64,000 bases of DNA from Physella acuta (GCF_028476545.1 NW_026732612.1:277001-341000); one strand, 5' to 3'. Shown: positions 35,383 to 47,340, counted from the stretch's first letter. Translations and numbers: made by a program. Notes: generated from the sequence alone by a model not told the origin.

Positions 35383-35488
35383 TCGTAGTCTGGTTAAATT
35401 CGAGATGAACATTGACAATCTCGACGGCCCAATTGACGGCGCGTTAGAGATATTTGTCAGGAATTGTCCACGTCTACTACATCTAAAG
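35383..35488 (+). CDS. F-box protein copy 2, exon 3
   Basis: Encodes the same leucine-rich unit (LEIFVRNCPRLLHLK) as copy 1, with only silent-looking differences; 106 nt with matching splice sites. Confidence 0.85.
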
Positions 35489-35730
35489 GTAAGGTGCCTG
35501 TAACATTTGAAACTGTGTATCAGAAGTTTAAACCACACAGAAAGTTTTCATCAGATAAGCGCCACTCTACAATACTAAAACCAAAAGTAAGAAAAACAAC
35601 AACCAAAATCAATTTAATACAAAGATTTAAAATAGATGTAAGCCACAAAAACTGACAATAACCTAAAGATAAATTAAAACAAAAAAGTTACCACCATAAA
35701 GACAACGACCACAACAAAATTGGGTCTAAC

Positions 35731-35849
<119 letters not shown>

Positions 35850-36010
35850 TGACAGGACAACTGACCTCAGGTAAAATATTCCAGACAAAATAAATCACGG
35901 ACAAATGTTCCCAGGACAAATTATCTCAGGACACATGATCTCAAAGACAAAATGATCTCAAGGTCAAAAGATATCAAGACAAAATATACCAGGACAAAAT
36001 ATCTCACAGT
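35850..36010 (+). repeat. GACAAATGATCTC minisatellite, left arm, block 2
   Basis: Counterpart of 20565-20725; the opposite arm is 38664-38838. Confidence 0.8.
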
Positions 36011-36181
36011 AAAATAATTATAGTATTTAGGATTATTTTCGTCAATTTTAAACATTTTTAAATTATTAATGTCATATTATGGATTTTGTTTACTTTTTTT
36101 TCACACATAATTATTGTGAGATATATTATTTGAAAGATTTAAACTTAATAAACGGTCAAAAGACAGAGTAAACTTAGTTTT

Positions 36182-36530
36182 TTGAAAAAGAATTAGAAAT
36201 AGTACTCAAGTTATAGGCTTTTGAAAAACTAAAAGTAGAATACGTTCCATTTCCGGTTATCGGAAATCGCTGAAAAGTTAATACAGAACTACAAATTTGA
36301 TAAAATACTTATATATGAAATGTTATTAACCTAGCTGTAACGGTACTCACACACACACAAACACACATATACACACATACACAGACAAACATACGAACAA
36401 AATTTCAAAACTATGATTATCCGACTGCGGGAGGTGTAAAACGTCGAGATTTGTCAAAATCGCGAAAGTCTCGATTTCGATTTTTTTGCACGATTACAAT
36501 ACGTCCTATATACTTCGTATACGAGAAAAA
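36182..36530 (-). mobile_element. diverged HINE-like fragment, block 2
   Basis: Duplicate of 21583-21934. Confidence 0.75.
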
Positions 36531-36784
36531 AAGAATGTATTAAAACGAGTTGCCATACTCCCCCCCCCCCAAGTGATCAATAATAATAGTTTCGCTGTTT
36601 GTGTATCTATCTGTCTATTTATCTAACTATGTATCTGACAAGAACGTTATAGAAAAAACACAAGCAAAATAAAAACGTTCATAGTAAAACGAAAACAAAA
36701 TGATCTCAAGGTCAAAAGATATATGACGTCACATTGAGCATATAGTAGGAAATAGTCGAAAGCCGGGAGGGTGCACAAAATAAT

Positions 36785-37265
36785 ATAAAAGCCCCACACC
36801 CGCGTAAGAACGTCTAAGCCGCCCCTCCCCCCATCCCAACTCAAAAGAAATGACGTCATCGATACTCTACAATAAAAACACTGACATTACAGCCTGAGTG
36901 AGTTGTCTAATCCTAAAAGTGTTTTGTGTGAAAAGAGTCGCTTACATGCATCTCTTCGGGTAGGGGCGAAGCTCCACCCCCAGGTAGAACGTCTAAGTCC
37001 CCCCCCCCACCCCCTAAAAAAATAAAGTCATCGATACTCCATAATAAAAATACTGACATTAAGGCCTAAATTATTTGTCTAATGTTATAAGTGAATTGGG
37101 TGAAGAGTTTCTTTCATGCATCTCTTCGGGTAGGGGCTTAGCCCCTTCCCCCCCAGGTAGAACTTCTAATCCCCCTTTCCCCCCCCCCCCCCCAAAAAAA
37201 AAAAGTAAAATAATTTATATAGAAAGTATATACTTTTACCAGTGTCGCCCCTGCGAAAATTCAAG
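36785..37265 (+). repeat. C-rich MITE-like tandem units, block 2
   Basis: Counterpart of 22145-22620 with different homopolymer lengths. Confidence 0.65.
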
Positions 37266-37342
37266 TGCCCCACCCCCGGAAAATAAGCCTGTCTGCGTGA
37301 GTAAAATTTATCAATCGAAAGTAGGTAACACGTCTAAAATTT

Positions 37343-37912
37343 TTTAGCGCAATTTCCATTCTAGAGAATTGCGTTTATTAACCCGTCATTTCTGGATGGA
37401 TGTATGTATGTGTGTCCGCAGCTTTAAGTCGTATCTCCTCCTCAACGAAGCAATATCGAGGACTAGTTCCAAAAGCAATTATGTTAAGCAAGTTACGAGG
37501 ATGAACATAGGCCATAAAAATTCCGGGTTTCTTTCATGGATTTCCCGGAAAAGCCAAAAAAACCTCGAAAAAAATGCAGTTTTTGACCCATATCTCGGCA
37601 ACCAGACCACTTAGCGACTTGAAACATTTACCAATCGATTCCTTCTATAATTTAGAACAATATTGCCAAAGAAAGTTTTCAAAAATATCCTTTCGTTTGG
37701 GCACAACATTTTTTTTTGAATTAATTAAAATTTGGACCGAATTAGTAGGCATGTTTATCCAACCACACCACACGCGTCAACACGTTCAATAGCTGCGCCA
37801 TCACGTTCAGTAGCTAGGCGCGCAATGGTTTTTAGTCATGTAACTCTATTGTAAATAAAACATAAGGAAATTGCGCTTAAATGTCACTAGACTTTTTAAT
37901 TAACTTGTTTGA
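37343..37912. mobile_element. element with TTTAGCGCAATTTCC inverted ends
   Basis: TTTAGCGCAATTTCC at the left and GGAAATTGCGCTTAAA at 37866-37881 on the right, followed by a shared TGTCACTAGACTTTTTAATT tail. The body has ACCCGTCATTTCTGGATG and TATCTCGGCAACCAGACCAC and contains an R4 fragment (37711-37860). A second copy stands at 59526-60227. No coding; superfamily unknown. Confidence 0.6.
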
Positions 37913-37919
37913 AAGGGGG

Positions 37920-38600
37920 CGGACACTGGTGAAAATATGTTTTCTATTAAAGATTATATTTCGTTGAATGGGACTTTAGACATGCTTTAGAGTGTGTGTG
38001 TGTTAAGGGGGTGGGGCGGGGTGATCGACGAGGAAATTTATTCACCCTTGCAAAAATTCAAGTGCCCCCCCCCCCCGGAAAGAGCAGCCTGAAAAATACA
38101 CTGTCTTCATGAGTAAAATTTATCGGTCGAAAGTAGGAAACAGGTCAATATTATAGAAGTAGGCTCTACCTTTTGTTTGTGTCAGCTAAAATGCGACCAT
38201 GTGTTTCTGTCAGAGTTATTCCTCCACAGAGGGGGGGGGGGGGGGTTCTTAAAATTTTCGGGGATGGGGGGACTAAATTTTTTAGAAGGGAGCGGACACA
38301 GGTAAAAATATGTTTTCTATAAAAGTATGAGTGGTGGGGGGGGGGGGAGGGGGTGCGCGGGGCGGAGCCCCCCCCCATAAATGCGACTTATGTCGTGTTT
38401 GAGATTAGGTGCAAAGATAAGGGGTATGACTTCGACTATGTTTAGTATCAATATGAAGTAACTACGCCTAGATCAAGCTTAATTCCCGTAAAAAACGCAA
38501 ATTTTGGTCGAAATCCGTTTTCAATAAAAAAAATTTCCGATTAAATATGAAGTTGAGATGGTGATTTTGTTTTTGGTTTCGAGTTGGAGAAAAAGACAAC
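37920..38600. other. block 2-specific G/C-run repeats and Helitron tail
   Basis: Several MITE-like pieces with long C or G runs (AAATTCAAGTGCCCC, AAAATTTTCGGGG) followed from about 38470 by a Helitron tail reading GATTTTGTTTTTGGTTTCGA. Deleted in block 1. Confidence 0.5.
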
Positions 38601-38652
38601 ACTATCAACCTAGCGCCCGTTGTATCGCTCACTCAACGGGTTATTTTTCTAG
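38470..38652 (+). mobile_element. Helitron 3' terminus with intact hairpin
   Basis: Hairpin CCCGTTG...CAACGGG (arms exact), TTATTTTT spacer, CTAG at 38649-38652, followed by T. The same end in block 1 is at 22674. Confidence 0.7.
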
Positions 38653-38836
38653 TATATAAGAATAGTCGAGATATTTTGTCTGAGATCAGTAGTCCATGAT
38701 ATCATTTGTCCTAATATATTTTGTCCTGAGATCTGTTGTCCGTGAGCTCCTTTATCCTTAAGATTATTTGCCTTGAGATCATTTGTGCATGAGATATTTT
38801 GTCTGGGACATTTTGTCTGAGATAATTTGTCCTGAG

Positions 38837-38939
<103 letters not shown>

Positions 38940-39148
38940 CAACGTAAAGCAGTCAAAAATAAAAAATATTGAGTCTGCCACGTAAAAGCTAGTTAACCAG
39001 GTTCGAGTACCGCCACTACAGAGAGTTAGGAACCTAAGTGCGAGATAAAATAATTCTTACCACAAACTATAAAACCCACCATAAAATATAAGGATCACCA
39101 TAAAACAAAGAGACAACAAATAACATAACGCCAATCAATATATTTCAG

Positions 39149-39316
39149 GTCTCGGCTCACTTTGCTAGTCCACATACACAACAGCGAGTTCTGGACCTGA
39201 TACAAGCCAGAAGGCAAAGGCTCATAGAATGTAAACATCTAGAGATTTCTAACAAGCGACGGAAACTAAACCCGCCCGACGGCCCAGGTTCGATTACCGC
39301 TAATACAGAGAGTTAG
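39149..39316 (+). CDS. F-box protein copy 2, exon 4 (C-terminus)
   Basis: VSAHFASPHTQQRVLDLIQA to NKRRKLNPPDGPGSITANTE-S and TAG. One residue (Ile for Thr) differs from copy 1. AATAAA follows at 39491. Confidence 0.8.
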   Translation, partial: VSAHFASPHTQQRVLDLIQARRQRLIECKHLEISNKRRKLNPPDGPGSITANTES

Positions 39317-39679
39317 GGATCTAAGTGCGAGATAATGTCATAGTGAGCTAACACTGTCCATGGGTCAGTCTAGCTCCACGGAAACAATGCCATCTATTAT
39401 AGGGAGCTTTTGTAATGTTCACCATCTGTAATCAGCTACCATCATGAAATATTTAATTGAGATCATTATTTCCATCTAGTTAAATGGTTGAATAAAAGAT
39501 CAACAGTTTAGTGAAGTCGATAAACATAAAAAGTATGAAAACAAATAAAAATTACTAATTGCAAAAAAGCATTTGTTTGTGGAAATTACTTCTCAAACCT
39601 TATTGATAATTTTTAAATTGTGAAATGGAAGACAGAAAACGAAACTAATTATTCATATTTTATACGAATGGGATGGAAT

Positions 39680-39887
39680 CAGAGGCGTAGCAAACCTTCC
39701 CGGCGCCCGGGGACAAACTTTTCGTTTTGCACCCCCCTCAAGATTTCGATTTGCCACCCCCCACCTCAAACTTTTGATTTTCACCCCCCTCAAGCTTTCA
39801 TTTATATTTTTCCAACCCATTTTTTTCGCCCCCTAAGGTGGCGCCCGGGGACATATGTCCCCCCCCCCCCCCCCCTCGCTACTGCTA
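39680..39887. mobile_element. hAT-like MITE, duplicate of 25152-25360
   Basis: CAGAGGCGTAGC start and CTCGCTACTG end, with AAACTTTTGATTTTCACC units inside. Confidence 0.55.
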
Positions 39888-40189
39888 TTTTCATCCTCTG
39901 AGCGACTTTTCAAAAACGTGTATAATGTATTTGACTTATGGAATTATACTCACACATTACAACTAATACGTGTTTCTTTTCTGTGCTGCAGTTCTTTAAA
40001 AATACAACTGAAAGAGAATAAATGAAACATTTTAAAAACAATTTAATTAAGTTTAATTTGCTTCAACTACTATACTGCCGTATAACAATGTAGGTATAAT
40101 TGAACAATATTTTTAAGCTATAGTTTTACGCAGTGACGGAACTAGAAAAAAAGGGCCGCCTCGCAAAAAATATTTTGCCCCCCCCCCCC

Positions 40190-40190
<1 letters not shown>

Positions 40191-40266
<76 letters not shown>
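40191..40266. repeat. TA microsatellite
   Basis: TA tract at the right edge of block 2. Confidence 0.95.
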
Positions 40267-40272
<6 letters not shown>

Positions 40273-40303
40273 AAATAATTATCAATAAAAAAGTTTTAAA
40301 AAA

Positions 40304-40453
40304 CCCACGTTTTCTGATTGAACTAAAAAGTAGAAAATAAATGCTAAACGTCACAATAATGCAAGCGATCACTCTACTAAAAGCGATCGCAAACTGCGTG
40401 CGCATTATGACAAAAAAAGGAAAAACGTTTTTCATTTTTTGTCATAATGTGCC
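40304..40453. mobile_element. partial foldback element, CTGATTGA family
   Basis: Left arm complete, then an inner palindrome CATTATGACAAAAAA / TTTTTTGTCATAATG; outer right arm missing. No coding. Confidence 0.7.
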
Positions 40454-40740
40454 AACCATCCGCGCGGGGCCTTATATTTTTCCATTGGTGTCTAAAAAAT
40501 GAACATTGAGGCGTTTTATTTTGTTCTTCTCATTGCGAATTAATATTTATAACGATATATAGGGTATTTTTAAGCTGCTCATCAATGTCGTATATTAGTT
40601 TAAACATAAAGACACTGATTAAAAAATAATTTGTTTATTTAGAAGTTCTTTTGAAACGTTGTTTGTTTCTGTTAAAGCTTTTTGTTTGAAAAATAAAAAA
40701 ATAAAACAGATATAAGTTCGAGACACGCATTAAAGAGACG

Positions 40741-41379
40741 TTTTTACAAATCTCGACGTTTTACATCTCACTGATACGGAAAAACATAATTTTGCAATCT
40801 TGTCCGTATGTCTGTGTGTCTGTCTGTCTGTCTGTCTGTCTCTCTGTCTGTCTGTCCGTGTGTAAACACGATAACTTGAGTACCGTTACAGCTAGGTTGA
40901 TGAAATTTCATATATAAGTATTTTATCAAAATCGTAGATCCGTATCAACTTTTGAGCGATTTCCGGAAACCGGAAGTGGTACTTTTCCTACTTTGAAATT
41001 TTCAAAAGCCTATAACTTGAGTACTATTTCAGATAGATAAATGAAATTTCACATGTAAGTAAAAGATCTAATTCTCTACCATCTGTTAAATTTTGAGTAA
41101 TTTCAGTTGAGCGGAAGTAGTAATTTACGCTACTTCCGATTTCTCAAAAAACAAATGTAAATTTTTAAAGTACTAATAATATTTCGCACTATTATGCACT
41201 TTTTTTTATTTAACGTTCACTTGGTGTGCAATTAATTTGTCTACGAGATTTTATTCTATTTTTAAAACTTTAAGTATTTAAAATGGATTAAAATCATGTC
41301 TATAGCCCGAGTTCCCATCCCCTGTTATTTTATATAAGAATATTCGAGAAAGTTTATGGGAGATTACTCCCGGTTTATT
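40741..41379 (+). mobile_element. HINE-like element, 5' truncated
   Basis: Starts at TTTTTACAAATCTCGACG and runs to GGTTTATT; TGTC-rich core at 40808-40860. Confidence 0.8.
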
Positions 41380-41552
41380 TATTTGGCGTTCACTTGGTGT
41401 GCAATTCTTTTGTCTACGAGATTTTATTCTATTTTTTAAACTTTAAATATTTAAATTGGTTTAAAAATCATGTCTATAGCCCGAGTTCCCATCCCCTGTT
41501 ATTTTATATAAAAATATTGGAGAAAGTTTAGGGGAGATCACTCCCGGTTTAT
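41380..41552 (+). mobile_element. HINE-like 3' end, tandem with the preceding copy
   Basis: A second 173-bp 3' end beginning ATTTGGCGTTCACTTGGTG, directly joined to the first. Tandem 3' ends are a known outcome of rolling-circle-type transposition. Confidence 0.8.
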
Positions 41553-41599
41553 TTACATTAATGTTTAATTATGAAAATCTTACCAGTGCGTTCACAAAC

Positions 41600-42133
41600 G
41601 AAGAACTACTTTTTTTGCCTTTGGTGAGAAAAAATCTTTGATTATATCATCATAGTCCAAATTGGAGACAATGTCTTTTCCATTGACAGAATCGACAGGC
41701 CGCAGAGCCTGTCTTGGGACATCGTTGATACATGTTCCCAATTTTCCGGATCGTATAAATCTTTTACGATAATTGGGAATGAATTATTTTCGTCAGAATA
41801 ATTTTCAGAATGGCCGCTTTATTTGTCCCTATTGTCGAAGTTTGTGGGGTTAGCAGCTGATAATTAATGACTCGAGGATTCATTGTTACCTTCATCACAA
41901 CAAATGGTAGTACTCTCATAGTAGTCCTTTTTGTTACGTTCTACATTTGCGACATTGGAATCCTCAACCAATTCAAAAAGTTTTTGTTGTTTAACGACTT
42001 TCTTTGGATAGTGTATGTACTTGTCCAACGCGGCTGCTTGTGTTTTATCAAATTCTTCTCTTAAATTGCGTTTCCTCGCTTTTGATGCACCTGATTCATA
42101 CTTGCGAAATCTATCTCTGTCTCTTGTAGCCAT
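41600..42133 (-). pseudogene. ZMYM-type / hAT transposase-like N-terminal fragment
   Basis: On the minus strand MATRDRDRFRKYESGASKAR followed by KRNLREEFDKT resembles the conserved YESGAxKRKR start of ZMYM1-like and related hAT-derived proteins. After a stop, other frames carry IIVKDLYDPENWEHVS and IIKDFFSPKAKK, the former like the DPxxW segment of the same proteins. So the open part is 89 codons and the remainder is broken by stops and a frame change; zinc-finger and dimerisation domains are absent. Domesticated gene fragment or transposon remnant cannot be separated here. Confidence 0.55.
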
Positions 42134-42279
42134 GGTGTTGAAGAAAAAGTGGCGAAATCACGTTGAAGCAACGTTAAATCCGTCCACAGTGGAGGGTGAT
42201 AGTATCGATATTTTCTCAATTTATCGAGTGTTAACAGTGGCATTCAAAGTGTGTGGATGCCGGTGAAAATAGCAAAACA

Positions 42280-42430
42280 TTGATAGATTTCGGAATAAGC
42301 TTTTAAAACCTTTCTGGATATAAGCAAGTAATGCTTAGCCTATAGCTATTATTAGAGAAGGAATACATAATGAGCTAAGTTGATTACTAAGTAAAAAGGC
42401 TGAACAATCTTGATTTTATTTGATTACTAG
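42280..42430 (-). pseudogene. methyltransferase intron relic (matches 59180-59320)
   Basis: Contains TTTTACTTAGTAATCAACTT on the minus strand, matching the intron upstream of the 59382 exon of methyltransferase copy B, in line with the decayed exon at 43895-43988. The ZMYM-like fragment lies where the next exon would be. Confidence 0.5.
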
Positions 42431-42434
42431 ACTA

Positions 42435-43680
42435 CCCGGTCATCCCTTGGATAACTGTGGGTTTCGGGGGCCATCCATAAATGACATCACGTCTGTCACT
42501 TATCATCACAAAATAACCAGACCCCCACATTAAAAAAAATGTTTTTTATCTTTTAAAAATACAGATTTCGGCTGAGCATAGGTCTGACCACACTATCCCT
42601 TTATATATGACGTCACAGGTGACCTACTCAACTCCACTTCACTGCCCAGTGTCCCGCCAAGTCTCAGACAACATGTTTTTATCGTTTAAAAAAACGATTC
42701 CGGCCGAGCAATTTCTCTGACCACACTATCCCTGCATATGCTTAGGACAAAGAACTCTACTTCATCTGCTCTGTATCCCGCCAAGTTCAGATAGTGAAAT
42801 TTATCATTCACATCTAAAAAAAATTGAATGTTTTTTTTAACATTGACGTGTTATGTCTAGAACCCGTGCCACCCGCATGAAAGCCTATTACACTAACAAC
42901 TTAGCTGTCTAGACTCATGATATCACTGGTGTTTTTTGTGCTATAACTCAATACTATAAGTCTCCTTGTGCAACTTGATTTACGCGCATAGGCCCTATCT
43001 AGACCTAGATCTAAGTCTAGTAACTTTCAAATTAAATTTTATCTTAAATTAGCCAATTGCATAGCTAAACAAAGATTTATATAAAATAGTTAAGGTCTGA
43101 AATAGATTCTAGATTTAGAATTTACATTAAGTCTAGATCTGACCTAGAACTAGATTCATAACTTTTTCTTCCTTCGACAGCTGATCTGTAGATCTAGAGA
43201 AATTTATTGTAAAACTAAATGAAAAAAGACAGTTGAAAATTGATACAAGTGTTGGAACGTAATAAACACAGCAAACGGACGTATTGTTAAAATTATAGCC
43301 GACAGAAAATTAGCTTTAGAACGCGTTTATCATTAGAAGGGGAACAAAATCTTCTTCGATAGAAGCCGCCATTTTATTGTACTAAAAAGTAAACAAATCA
43401 TGTGACATCACTATTCAGTCAAAATAAGGCCATTGTTTGAAAATTTTAAAATTAATGTGGTTAATCTACCAATGAATAAATCAATTAATTAATTAATGTC
43501 TTTAAATAAATTTTTAATTACAGTCTGTCTGAAAACAAACATTGTTCTCTACCTACATACTATTTTACAGCTCCACACATATTGTAGATTCTCTCCAGTA
43601 GCAAATCAGACAAACAAATAAATATGCATACATGTAAACAAACTTGAGTTTTAGTAGTATTTAGATAAAACGAAAGATAT
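42435..43680. repeat. direct repeat unit, partner of about 45373-46225
   Basis: Shares CTAGACTACCCG, GATAACTGTGGGTTTCGG, a MITE end CATCCATAAATGAC and the later block TAATGTGGTTAATCTACC through AAACTTGAGTTTTAGTAGTA. A third partial copy of the latter block is at 45786-45960. CTAGAT-rich sequence fills 43000-43200. No gene. Confidence 0.6.
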
Positions 43681-43894
43681 ATCAAACAACTTTAAAAGGA
43701 GACATATTGTCCTTTAAACAAATCATGAGCCATTTACAACACAAATTGACATACAATTGTTTTAATTAAGTCAGTGCTGCTAATTAGCAATATCATTTAA
43801 AAGTTGGATGACCAAGAATGTTTACAGTTGATATCCACGTGAATTTAAACAAAATACGTCTTATTTTAATTAAGTAATACTTTACTGTCCTTTT

Positions 43895-43988
43895 GCAAGT
43901 GCTGAAATGAAAATCACAGAGATTCGTATTTGTTAACCACATGGATCATCCTTGATGTGTTGTAGTTTATAAACAATGTTTTCGTCAG
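43895..43988 (-). pseudogene. decayed methyltransferase exon (KLFKDYITSR exon)
   Basis: Minus-strand reading LTKTLFINYNTSRMIHVVNK-YESL then stop, against LMKKLFKDYITSRTIHLIDK-YENTEF in the live exon at 58872-58969. The upstream intron is also recognisable: one GTCCC/ACACAACTTT unit at about 44035 corresponds to the minisatellite at 58530-58830. Part of the same minus-strand fossil as 47201-47277. Confidence 0.7.
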
Positions 43989-44219
43989 CTATTATTTGAT
44001 ATCAGTCACATAGTTTTAATCACTTACAAAACACGGGACACAACTTTAAAAATTATGTACATTAAAATTATACTATTTGTCTCCCCTGACAAGAGGTTTA
44101 TCTCATTCTTGGTAATGTTTGTTTGAAGTTTCTGCCGCATCTTGCGTGAAACGTTTTGCCGCCAGCTTGACATAAATTTTATTTTAAAATTTGACTATTG
44201 AGGCTAGTTATTAAATGTT

Positions 44220-44490
44220 ATAAAGCTCCCGCTTCAGACCAGGTGGTCGATATAGATGTTGAAGTACAGTTCACCTCTTCCTGTGACCTGGGCAGATGAA
44301 GGGAAAGTATGATACTTTATATACCTAGTCGCCTTTAATTTCTCCAACGCTAGCCAGGTACCCATCAGAGCTGGGTAGACTCAGTGAGTCAGGTACCCAT
44401 CAGAGCTGGGTAGACTCAGGAACGCACCACAGACTCGAGCCCGGATCCGAGTTCGAGACATACATCTGTCTGGCGCTCTTCCGTTCGACC
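44220..44490 (-). mobile_element. tRNA-derived SINE, mollusc-type
   Basis: On the minus strand: A box TGGTCGAACGGAAGAG, B-box region GATCCGGGCTCGAGTC, then TGAGTCTACCCAGCTCTGAT (this segment tandemly doubled), GTTGGAGAAATTAAAGGCGA, CATCTGCCCAGGTCACA and GACCACCTGGTCTGAAGCGG. The tail is of a kind I associate with gastropod genomes (from memory). Confidence 0.65.
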
Positions 44491-44758
44491 ATAACATTCA
44501 CACACGTTACATGTTATTTTACATGTATTAGCTACACGTGTTATCGTTACATGTCATTTTACATGTGCTAGCTGCAACTGTAATAGATAAATGTTATTTT
44601 GTATGCATAACTTGCAAGAGTCGCCAGTATACCTGTTTCAATGAAAATGTTACATTTTTCCCAACGACTTCGTCGCCTGTGTTGGTGTTTAAGTTTCTGT
44701 GTGAACTGTGACAGTCACCTCCAACACACCTGGTGCTGTTATACTTGGCTCAGTGTAT

Positions 44759-45147
44759 CAGTACTAGTTTACCTGTACCAGTTTACCTGTACCAGTTTAG
44801 CTGTACCAGTTTACCCGTACCAGTTTACCCGTACCAGTTTAGCTGTACCAGTTTACCCGTACCAGTTTACCCGTACCAGTTTAGCTGTACCAGTTTACCC
44901 GTACCAGTTTACCCGTACCAGTTTACCCGTACCAGGCTACCTGCACCAGTTTACCTGTACCAGTTTACCCGTACCAGTTTACCCGTACCAGTTTACCCGT
45001 ACCAATTTACCGGTACCAGTTTACCCGTACCAGTTTACCCGTACCAGTTTACCCGTACCAGTTTACCCGTACCAGTTTACCCGTACCAGTTTACCCGTAC
45101 CAGTTTACCCGTACCAATTTACCGGTACCAGTTTACCTGAACCAGCC
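44759..45147 (+). repeat. 15-bp minisatellite, TACCAGTTTACCCG
   Basis: About 25 units of CGTACCAGTTTACC with C/T and AGC variants. Because 15 is divisible by three it keeps long frames open (VPVYPYQFTRTSL-type periodicity); the 232- and 135-codon frames are products of this, not genes. Confidence 0.95.
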
Positions 45148-45372
45148 GTTGCGTTTAATGTCACCGTTCAACTGTCATTGTGCCTTTACCACATTAATCC
45201 TGCCCCTCCTATAGATTATTGGTTTTACACCCAACAGCTTGATAATCTCACTGCTCTAAAGTTAGCTTTATGTCATCCATTAGTGTTCTTATATGTTACA
45301 TGCATGTTGGCTGTATTGTGGTTTTATAATAAAAAATAATAACCATAAAGTATGTTTTTATTGCTTTATAAT

Positions 45373-46225
45373 TAAACACTAGACTACCCGTTATCTAGTT
45401 AGATAACTGTGGGTTTCGGGGGGTCATCCATAAATGACGTCACGTCTGCCAGCACATTTCATCCCAAAATAACCAGACCCCTCATTCAAAAAGACGATTT
45501 TATATTTTAAAAACTCTACTAAACTCTACTTCACCTGCCCAGTGCACCTCCAAGTCTCAGACGTGTTTGTATTTAAAAAAAAAAAAACTATTCCGGCCGA
45601 GCATGGCTCTTACCACACTATCCCTTCATATTAACTCTACTTCACCTGCCATGTGCCCCGCGAGGTCCTGATAGTCAACCTTATCATTCACATATAGGCC
45701 TTAGGAAAAAATAATTGAAAACGTTGTTGTAAAAATAAATTAAATCTATTAACTTTTACTAAAGTCATTGTTCTAAGCTTTTATAATAAATGTGGTTATC
45801 TACCAATGAATATATCAAATGTTAATTAACAGCTTTAAATTAGTTTGTAATTAACAGTGTGTTTAAGAAAGAACAATATTTACCACCCAAAATCCTATTT
45901 TACAGCTCTACACATAATGCTGAGTCTCCCCAATAACAAATATTAAAAAAAAACAAAAAAACAAAACAAAAATGAGTTATCAAACTTCTAAAACTTTAAA
46001 ATTAATGTGGTTAATCTACCTACGAATAAATCAATAAATTAATTAACGTCTTTAAATAAATGTGTGATTAACAGTCTGTCTGAAAACAAAACTTTTTCTC
46101 AACTTCATACTATTTACAGCTCTCCACCTAGCGCCGATTTTCTCCAGTATTCAATCGGACAAAAAAAAAACAAACAAATAAATATGAAAAAATATAAACA
46201 AACTTGAGTTTTAGTAGTATATAGA
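45373..46225. repeat. direct repeat unit, partner of 42435-43680
   Basis: Also contains the MITE end GGGGTCATCCATAAATGACG at about 45420. No gene. Confidence 0.6.
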
Positions 46226-46382
46226 TAGATTGTATTTACACACTGGTGGATCCTGCTATTGAGTCAAAACCTTATAATACAATAAGTCGTTGCAGTGGCA
46301 ATCACAGTAAGAAACAAAACATCAGCATCGTCATAATATCCCTTACTCCCTTTCGATATATTGAACACGTGAGCAATAACCA

Positions 46383-46455
46383 GAGACGGTGTGGTCGGAT
46401 GTTAGAGTCTTACACTTCTAACATGAAAATCCGGTATTCGAATCCCGGGTCAGAG
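46383..46455 (+). repeat. tRNA-like / SINE head
   Basis: GGTGTGGTCGG and GGTATTCGAATCCCG are spaced as A and B boxes; stems are weak. Probably SINE-derived. Confidence 0.4.
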
Positions 46456-46513
46456 TCTACACCTACACGATGTAAGTCTACCTGAACACTTTGTAAGAAT
46501 TTCGTAGTACATT

Positions 46514-46765
46514 GGGGGTCGGCGTGGTCGAGTCGGTAAAGCCCATGGTTGCTAAACCGAAAAGTCTCGAGTTCGAACCCTCGGGCAGATGAGGCTCGTT
46601 AGCTGGGGACAGCCACTCTTCTAGGAGAGACAACTCCAAAAATAAACAACTGCTGCCTTGTAGTTTGTTCTTGGTTGGACAAAGGCTATGGAAGCAAATC
46701 CAAAAAGAAAAGCAGGCTGAAATCGGAGTCAATGGCCTCAATGGCGCATAACCAGTTGACACGTA
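46514..46765 (+). mobile_element. tRNA-derived SINE
   Basis: A box TGGTCGAGTCGG (46525) and B box GAGTTCGAACCC (about 46569) resemble tRNA-Ser; followed by a tRNA-unrelated body with GACAGCCACTCTTCTAGGAG and CTGAAATCGGAGTCAATGG. A decayed second head follows at 46780-46850. Confidence 0.65.
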
Positions 46766-47200
46766 ACGCTTAATTGTGTTGGAGGCGTGGTCGAGACATG
46801 GTTGATAAATTCGAACAAAGTCTCGAGTTCAAACCAACTGGCAGATAAATCTCGATCCCTTTCAACACTAATAATTAAGAACGAAGAAGAAGAAGTAGTA
46901 CATTGACACAAAGGCGTTTTAATCTCTTAAAACATTGTACAAAATTAATAAATCTATTTGGAACTCTTGCCCTAATCACATGTAGTAAGTTCAGGTCATA
47001 TACATTATGTGATTATCATGACAAACCTCATGTTTTAGTCAAATTAAAATAATCGTCGCTCGATATTTTAATATTTTAATACTACTGCTGGTATTCAAAA
47101 ACTCGATCACGTAACAACACATCATAGTACATTGTATACTGAATACGTCAAAGTACATCGGAGTACTGAATATATCAGTGCACAGGAGAAAACGTCTATT

Positions 47201-47277
47201 TAGTACCTCGCCAAGGGCAGAGTATGCTGTTCGGGCCCACAAACGATATCAACTGCGAGTTGTCTCTCATTGCTGGG
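47201..47277 (-). pseudogene. decayed methyltransferase motif I exon, arm B
   Basis: Minus-strand PSNERQLAVDIVCGPEQHTL-PLARY; the SAM motif is degraded (VACGTGQGT to IVCGPEQHT). Together with 43895-43988 it forms a minus-strand fossil copy head-to-head with the live gene. Confidence 0.7.
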
Positions 47278-47340
47278 ATGTCAAATACGTTAGGTGAGGT
47301 TTCTGTTGTAGACCACACATGGACTGTATTATGTCAATGT

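Noticed and set aside
44641-45339. 232- and 135-codon open frames with VPVYPYQFTRTSL repeats
   Set aside because: They translate a 15-bp minisatellite, open in two frames because the period is a multiple of three; no domain, no splice context.
46514-46590. Functional tRNA-Ser gene
   Set aside because: A and B boxes are good, but the acceptor and anticodon stems do not pair and a SINE body follows; kept as a SINE.
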